NCBI RefSeq assembly: GCF_000381745.1
Contig: NZ_KB907015.1
Location: 1 to 38,088, forward strand
Direction: 5' to 3'
Length of the DNA: 38,088 nt
Source of the DNA: Psychromonas ossibalaenae ATCC BAA-1528
Lineage (GTDB): Bacteria; Pseudomonadota; Gammaproteobacteria; Enterobacterales; Psychromonadaceae
The notes under the pieces were generated by a model, which was given only the letters and a program-made list of their open reading frames with translations, was not told where the DNA came from and did not search any database. Within the stretch, counting starts at the first letter, position 1. Every line of letters begins with the position of its first letter. Of this stretch, positions 34,240 through 38,088 are shown piece by piece. The position numbers were made by a program, and so were the translations under genes.

Positions 34240-35031
34240 GTGTTGAAAATAATATTAGTTATTACAGCTGCACTAATAATCGGCATCGTCTCTTTTGTCA
34301 GTACGGCTTATGCAAAGGAAAAAATAATCGCATGCGGACACCCTGACTATCCTCCTTTTATGTGGAAAGAAGGTGAAAAAACAGTCGGTGCTGGGGTAGA
34401 AATTGCTGAAATTATCTTCCGGGAACTAGATATTGAAGTTATTTCTAAGAGCATTGGCAACTGGAGGCGCTGTTTAGCGACGGTGGCGAGTGGTAAAGCG
34501 GATCTAATCATCGCGGCTTACAGAACAGATGAAAGAGTGAAATATGCCAAGTTTACCAAAACGCCTCTAAGTGAAGATCCCATGGTAATTTTTGTATGGA
34601 AAGGAAAGGAGTTCAAATTTGAGAAATGGGAAGACCTAAAGGGTAAAACTGCAGGTATTCTCTGGGGGGATAGTTATGGGCAAGAATTTGAGCTGTTTTT
34701 AATAGAAAATATAAAATTAGAGTATGTTACAAGACGATCACAAAATTTCAAAAAATTAGAGCTGGGGCGAGTTGATTTTGGTCCCATGGGACTGCACACA
34801 GGATTAATTCAAGCTAAGAAATATGGATACAGTGGAAAGGTGGTCACATTAAAAACGCCTGTAATTTCAAATTATCTATATATGGCTATGTCAAATAAGT
34901 CTAAATATTTGCCATATCTTCCGCAAATAGAACTCGAACTACAAAAACTTCATGCAAATGGGACCATTGAAAGGCTGATCAAAAAATACATTGATTATTA
35001 TGCTGATATGACAATTAACGATGAGCAATAG
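34240..35031 (+). CDS. Periplasmic solute-binding protein, family 3
   Basis: A 263-residue exported protein; GTG start at 34240 follows GGAG at 5-bp spacing (TTG at 34243 is also possible). The signal peptide ends STAYA. Family-3 features are CGHPDYPPFMWKEGEKTVGAGVEIAEI, NWRRCLATVASGKADLIIAAYRTDERVKYAKF and the C-terminal LHANGTIERLIKKYI. It is an orphan with no permease or ATPase beside it. Many such marine orphans (Vibrio and Shewanella type) have unknown ligands. Codon use is A/T-rich. Confidence 0.88.
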   Translation: MLKIILVITAALIIGIVSFVSTAYAKEKIIACGHPDYPPFMWKEGEKTVGAGVEIAEIIFRELDIEVISKSIGNWRRCLATVASGKADLIIAAYRTDERVKYAKFTKTPLSEDPMVIFVWKGKEFKFEKWEDLKGKTAGILWGDSYGQEFELFLIENIKLEYVTRRSQNFKKLELGRVDFGPMGLHTGLIQAKKYGYSGKVVTLKTPVISNYLYMAMSNKSKYLPYLPQIELELQKLHANGTIERLIKKYIDYYADMTINDEQ

Positions 35032-35541
35032 TAAAAGCCGTTGATTGAAATCTAATCAAGAAACAGGCATCTCATACCTTTTAAATATGTTAAAAAAATA
35101 TCTGCAGCAAGTTCTAATTTGTTTTATGCCGCAAAGCTCAGAATCATCAATATAAAATGGAAACATCATCGATTCGTCGAATACTTATTTTCCCCGATTT
35201 CGAACGTCTTGACTAGCACGCTCATTTTCTTCCAATAGCGAGAATAAAGATCTTTCTATCCTTATTGCTAGATTTTGTAAAGACTGGCATCTTATACATC
35301 AACGTTTTCCTTCCCTGCAAACTACTTTAGATATGAATTAGCTAATGTAAGTAACCCTAAAGGGATGTTTCAGTATACGGAAAATTACGTCCGATTAAGC
35401 GAATTATTAGAATTTTATAATTGGAATCTTTGTTTGTCTCAGTTAGCAATTTATTTTGAAGGGCGTTTAGATAGCGTACTGGATATTTAATAAATGACCC
35501 TGACACATAATTTTGAATGCCCTCATTTATTAAGTTAAGAA
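35032..35541. other. Gap with a possible gene relic (35365-35490)
   Basis: 510 bp. The frame ending at 35490 reads ...NPKGMFQYTENYVRLSELLE to YFEGRLDSVLDI and then stops. The sequence just upstream is open in another frame (SILIARFCKDWHLIHQRFP), as if one gene had been split by a frameshift near 35335. No family is recognised and no start signal seen. Confidence 0.3.
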
Positions 35542-36861
35542 TTAATTAAAATTACCCATAATGCTAATATCAATAGCTCCTCTACCGGTATATAACTTTA
35601 GTTCATAATTAAATAAATCAGATTGCCAGATGGTTTTCTTCGGTTGTCTTTCGATTTTTGAATTCAATAACTGGGTCACAAATATTTCTTCATTGGCAAT
35701 AAGATTTCCTTCATGCTCAATTGTTAACAAAACTGTATTGTTTATTTGGTTGTTCTCAACTTTTCGTTCAACTTCAATTGACAATTTTGCTGAGTTCTCA
35801 GACATCAATTGATTGTTAATACTGTAAAAAATGAATTCTTTCGATCTAGTATAAGGAGTTGATTTTGTTTTATTGTCACTTATTCTGTAATGTAGCGATG
35901 GCAAACGCCATTCTTTAAACTTTGGTTTGACTTGATTTAAACCTCTTTCTAGTACTAACTCTGTGTAGTAACGAAGGTTCTTTCCCACGGTATAATAAAT
36001 GAGATGTTTGCCAGGTTCTAACTCATTTTCGACCAATCGACTCGCATCCTCTTTATTTCCTGCAAGGGCGATTTTTGTGTTATCTGCCAGGCGCATATCT
36101 TGCGGATAAAAGGACTCAAGTCTTAGTTCTACATGTTTGTACCACTGAAAAGTTAAAAGTATCGCGACAGCGAACACTGCAGATATTGCCGCCATTAACA
36201 CCGATTTCTTATTACTACTTTCTTTTACTTTACCTTTCGTGGGGGTAACTGGTGAGGTAAGCTTGGGATCATAGACTTCGAAAACTTGAACTGCCCCGTC
36301 AATACCTTTTAGTTCGTAGCGGCCATGATCTTGTGAGTCTATATTTTTTTGAGCAACCACCCATCCCTGTGCGCTGTCATATACAGAATAACTCATAAGA
36401 ATTTGACCACCTTGTGCTAGGCTTTCAATTCTTGCTGCTCTATTAACATGTCTGCCAAAAATATCTAGCTCGATAGTATCTTCAACGGTAACTTGCCCCA
36501 TATGCAGACCGATACGAACTTTAATAGCAGGTAAGTTGTTATCTTGGAGGTTAAATTTTGCAATTGCATTTTGGATTTTTACTGATTTATCAATGGCTGC
36601 ACTAGGTTCTGCAAAAACAGCCATGACGGCGTCGCCAATGAACTTTATAACTAGTCCAGCATCATTATCTTGTATTATATCAGTCAATATTTTGTCGTGC
36701 TTAGAGCGCAATTCTACTGCTAGTTCGTCACCTATTTCTTCTGTGATATCTGTGAAGCCTTGAATATCAGTGAACATGACAGTCAATACCGCAGTATCAT
36801 GTTTCTTGATATAAAGAGCAATTGAACTCTCTTCTTGATTGTTAATGCTTAGTGGCTGCAT
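35542..36861 (-). CDS. Class III adenylate/guanylate cyclase, membrane-anchored
   Basis: Start placed at ATG 36861 (MQPLSINNQEE) behind CAGGA; an upstream TTG at 36912 would add 17 residues. 439 residues. The cyclase domain (about 20-195) has metal aspartates in VMFTDIQGFTDIT and KFIGDAVMAVF, the glycine stretch IGLHMGQVTVED, and the transition-state N and R in FGRHVNRAARIES. These residues are all consistent with an active enzyme. A membrane span (about 223-243, SVLMAAISAVFAVAILLTF) follows, then a 190-residue extracytoplasmic beta-rich domain (WRLPSLHYRISD, LTIEHEGNLIANEEIF). The signal probably enters through that outer domain. The product, cAMP, cGMP or another cyclic nucleotide, cannot be decided. 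Confidence 0.88.
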   Translation of the reverse strand: MQPLSINNQEESSIALYIKKHDTAVLTVMFTDIQGFTDITEEIGDELAVELRSKHDKILTDIIQDNDAGLVIKFIGDAVMAVFAEPSAAIDKSVKIQNAIAKFNLQDNNLPAIKVRIGLHMGQVTVEDTIELDIFGRHVNRAARIESLAQGGQILMSYSVYDSAQGWVVAQKNIDSQDHGRYELKGIDGAVQVFEVYDPKLTSPVTPTKGKVKESSNKKSVLMAAISAVFAVAILLTFQWYKHVELRLESFYPQDMRLADNTKIALAGNKEDASRLVENELEPGKHLIYYTVGKNLRYYTELVLERGLNQVKPKFKEWRLPSLHYRISDNKTKSTPYTRSKEFIFYSINNQLMSENSAKLSIEVERKVENNQINNTVLLTIEHEGNLIANEEIFVTQLLNSKIERQPKKTIWQSDLFNYELKLYTGRGAIDISIMGNFN

Positions 36862-36960
36862 ATTACTAATCCTGAAACTGAATAAGTTACTTATGACAAA
36901 AAAGAGAAGCAAGCTCCTCTCTTAATTTATATACTGGAGGAGAGTGAACACTGACCTGAG

Positions 36961-37077
36961 TTACTCTTGGACGGAACGTCTTCTCGATCGTTTGATAAGA
37001 AAAACTATCACCAATAGGATGAAAACGCCTATCCCGCTGAAGATCCACTCTTTGTTTTCATGCAAATAGTTAATCAC
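36961..37077 (-). CDS. 38-residue single-span membrane peptide
   Basis: GTG at 37077 follows GAGGA with 4-bp spacing and gives 38 residues: INYLHENKEWIFSGIGVF then a hydrophobic span and a KRSRRRSVQE tail. A longer ATG start at 37143 would put 22 charged residues in front. The EWIFSGIGV motif is seen at the N-terminus of many bacterial one-span proteins. It lies 99 bp before the cyclase start on the same strand, so the two may be co-transcribed. It is a candidate modulator or partner of the cyclase (inference). Confidence 0.55.
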   Translation of the reverse strand: MINYLHENKEWIFSGIGVFILLVIVFLIKRSRRRSVQE

Positions 37078-37307
37078 AGAATCCTCTTTCTCTTTTGATG
37101 ACACGGTTCTAGACCATCTGCACAACAGAGTATTAGTCGTCATTCTTACTAATACACATTTTAAATCTGCTTTCTTGATAAAACTTAGACCATATCAATC
37201 ATAAAAAACAATTAGTTGGCACACAATATTTGATAAATATTGATTTTTTTGGGTGAGAAGTTGTGTATGTGTATTTTCAGATAACTCAGTAAATACATTT
37301 TGTATTT

Positions 37308-37592
37308 TTACTTTGCCTGTAATTTTAGTGAGTTATAACACTCTAGCTGTGAGTGTATTGCATGGAAGTCCTTGTAATTACGTGATTTTTTATGAATTAC
37401 TTCATATCCATCATACCTGAATGTAGTTCTAATATGGGAAAGCGGAAAGCCAAACCTTTTCTCAGTCAAATTAGATGATTGAATTGCGAAGGCACTAGTG
37501 ATGGTTATATTCTGGAAAGCATGCATGATCTTCGAGAACAGTTTGACTATTCTTAAAAATATCCACGCTCGAAATGCTTTTAGATAGAACAA
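37308..37592 (-). CDS. Uncertain ORF, 94 codons
   Basis: Basic, TTG-started frame without a convincing Shine-Dalgarno: FRAWIFLRIVKLFSKIMHAF is a hydrophobic/basic helix, and the rest (FGFPLSHIRTTFRYDGYEVI) is not recognised. It may be a relic or a chance frame; it lies between the 38-residue peptide and the IS66-type element. Confidence 0.22.
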   Translation of the reverse strand: MFYLKAFRAWIFLRIVKLFSKIMHAFQNITITSAFAIQSSNLTEKRFGFPLSHIRTTFRYDGYEVIHKKSRNYKDFHAIHSQLECYNSLKLQAK

Positions 37593-37746
37593 AATTCAAC
37601 CGGCAAAGATCAACAGTCCCTAGAAGTATTCTTTTTATTAAGGTTAATTAAGCGATGATTTTGAGGCGCAATGGCGCGTTAGTGACTTAGGTTTCTAAGG
37701 TCGAAAAGGGACCGGCACATACCTGTTTACGAAAACATTAATCATT

Positions 37747-38088
37747 GTAAACGTCCGGCCAACCACACGTTCAATTTCATATCCAACTTGATTACAGTCC
37801 TCTAAAACATATTGAGGAGATTGGAATGAAACTGACAGCTAAAGATAAATGGACAAAATTAATTACAGAGCAGCAAGAAAGCGGCTTAACCGTTGCTCAA
37901 TTTTGTCGTGATAACAGCCTTAACAGCAAGTCTTTTTATAACTGGCGGATCAAAATAACCACGCTTTCAGAAGCGCTGTCTTTTGTTAAAGTTCAATCCG
38001 CTTCAGCACCTGTTCCGATTTCAAAAAATTCGATTCAACTGCATTTTTCAAATACCTCCTTATCATTACCAGGCACTGTTTCACCAGT
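37747..38088 (+). mobile_element. IS66-family element, left part (cut by window end)
   Basis: GTAAACGTCCGGCCAACC at 37747 resembles the terminal repeat of IS66-family elements, which begin GTAA(G/A)CG. The first gene, a TnpA-type accessory protein, starts 79 bp inside. Its tnpB and tnpC partners and the right end would lie beyond the window. Confidence 0.7.
37826..38088 (+). CDS. tnpA: IS66-family accessory protein TnpA (partial)
   Basis: Begins MKLTAKDKWTKLITEQQESG and runs off the window after 87 complete codons. The N-terminal HTH segment SGLTVAQFCRDNSLNSKSFY followed by NWR is the signature of IS66 TnpA. It is needed with TnpB and the TnpC transposase for IS66 transposition. The ATG follows GAGGAGATTGGA. 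The start is intact; the C-terminus is not seen. Confidence 0.88.
   Translation, partial: MKLTAKDKWTKLITEQQESGLTVAQFCRDNSLNSKSFYNWRIKITTLSEALSFVKVQSASAPVPISKNSIQLHFSNTSLSLPGTVSP

Noticed and set aside
35542..37077. Pycsar-type antiphage system
   Set aside because: The small partner has no cyclic-nucleotide-binding or toxic effector domain, and the cyclase has a membrane span and outer domain unlike soluble PycC.

Overview
The window comes from a moderately AT-rich gammaproteobacterium. A Gram-negative outer-membrane porin, periplasmic binding proteins, a PEP-CTERM-like exported protein and dispersed palindromic repeats of a style common in marine Alteromonadales and Vibrionales (Psychromonas, Shewanella and relatives) all point that way. 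The genus is inference only. The window starts exactly at the first base of an IS50 (Tn5)-type insertion sequence and ends inside the first gene of an IS66-type element.

Layout. (1) 1-1496: complete IS50-like element. (2) 1.9-2.6 kb: orphan family-3 solute-binding protein. (3) 2.7-10.8 kb: a sugar locus with an AraC regulator on the minus strand, divergent from a PTS IIBC, a separate PTS IIA and a GH38 alpha-mannosidase. These are followed by a convergent RpiR/SIS regulator and a porin. It is a split version of the mannosylglycerate-type MngA/MngB pathway: the porin admits substrate, the PTS phosphorylates and imports it, and the mannosidase cleaves it. Repeated 14-bp palindromes sit upstream of both regulators. 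(4) 11.3-12.6 kb: HxlR regulator overlapping nudC. (5) 12.8-16.5 kb: a small UBA-like protein, a LysR regulator divergent from a class-V aminotransferase, and exported MsrA. (6) 16.7-22.9 kb: an MsbA-like exporter and a convergent three-gene operon (LolD-like ATPase, FtsX-type permease, AttH/CrtC lipocalin-like protein) of the AttEFGH type. (7) 23.7-28.4 kb: PEP-CTERM-like protein, a coiled-coil exported protein, and an accessory island of small unknown genes around a decayed RTX toxin gene. That gene has lost its start codon, has several frameshifts, and is fused to the tail of a type I secretion ABC ATPase. (8) 28.8-33.7 kb: B12-binding radical SAM protein, GNAT acetyltransferase, alpha/beta-hydrolase lipoprotein, VOC protein. 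(9) 34.2-37.6 kb: second orphan binding protein, a membrane-anchored class III nucleotidyl cyclase and a 38-residue membrane peptide. (10) 37.7 kb to the end: IS66-type element, cut by the window.

Three repeat families recur between genes: a pair of 162-bp elements with matching ends (18.5 and 32.9 kb), one approximately 268-bp element with terminal inverted repeats (23 kb), and a hairpin plus 42-mer repeat (12.6 and 15.7 kb). No tRNA, rRNA or CRISPR array was seen. The most unusual parts are the RTX-ABC gene fusion, the natural mosaic-like IS50 ends with a missing inhibitor start, and the operator set around the mannosidase/PTS locus. All family assignments come from motif reading, not database searches.
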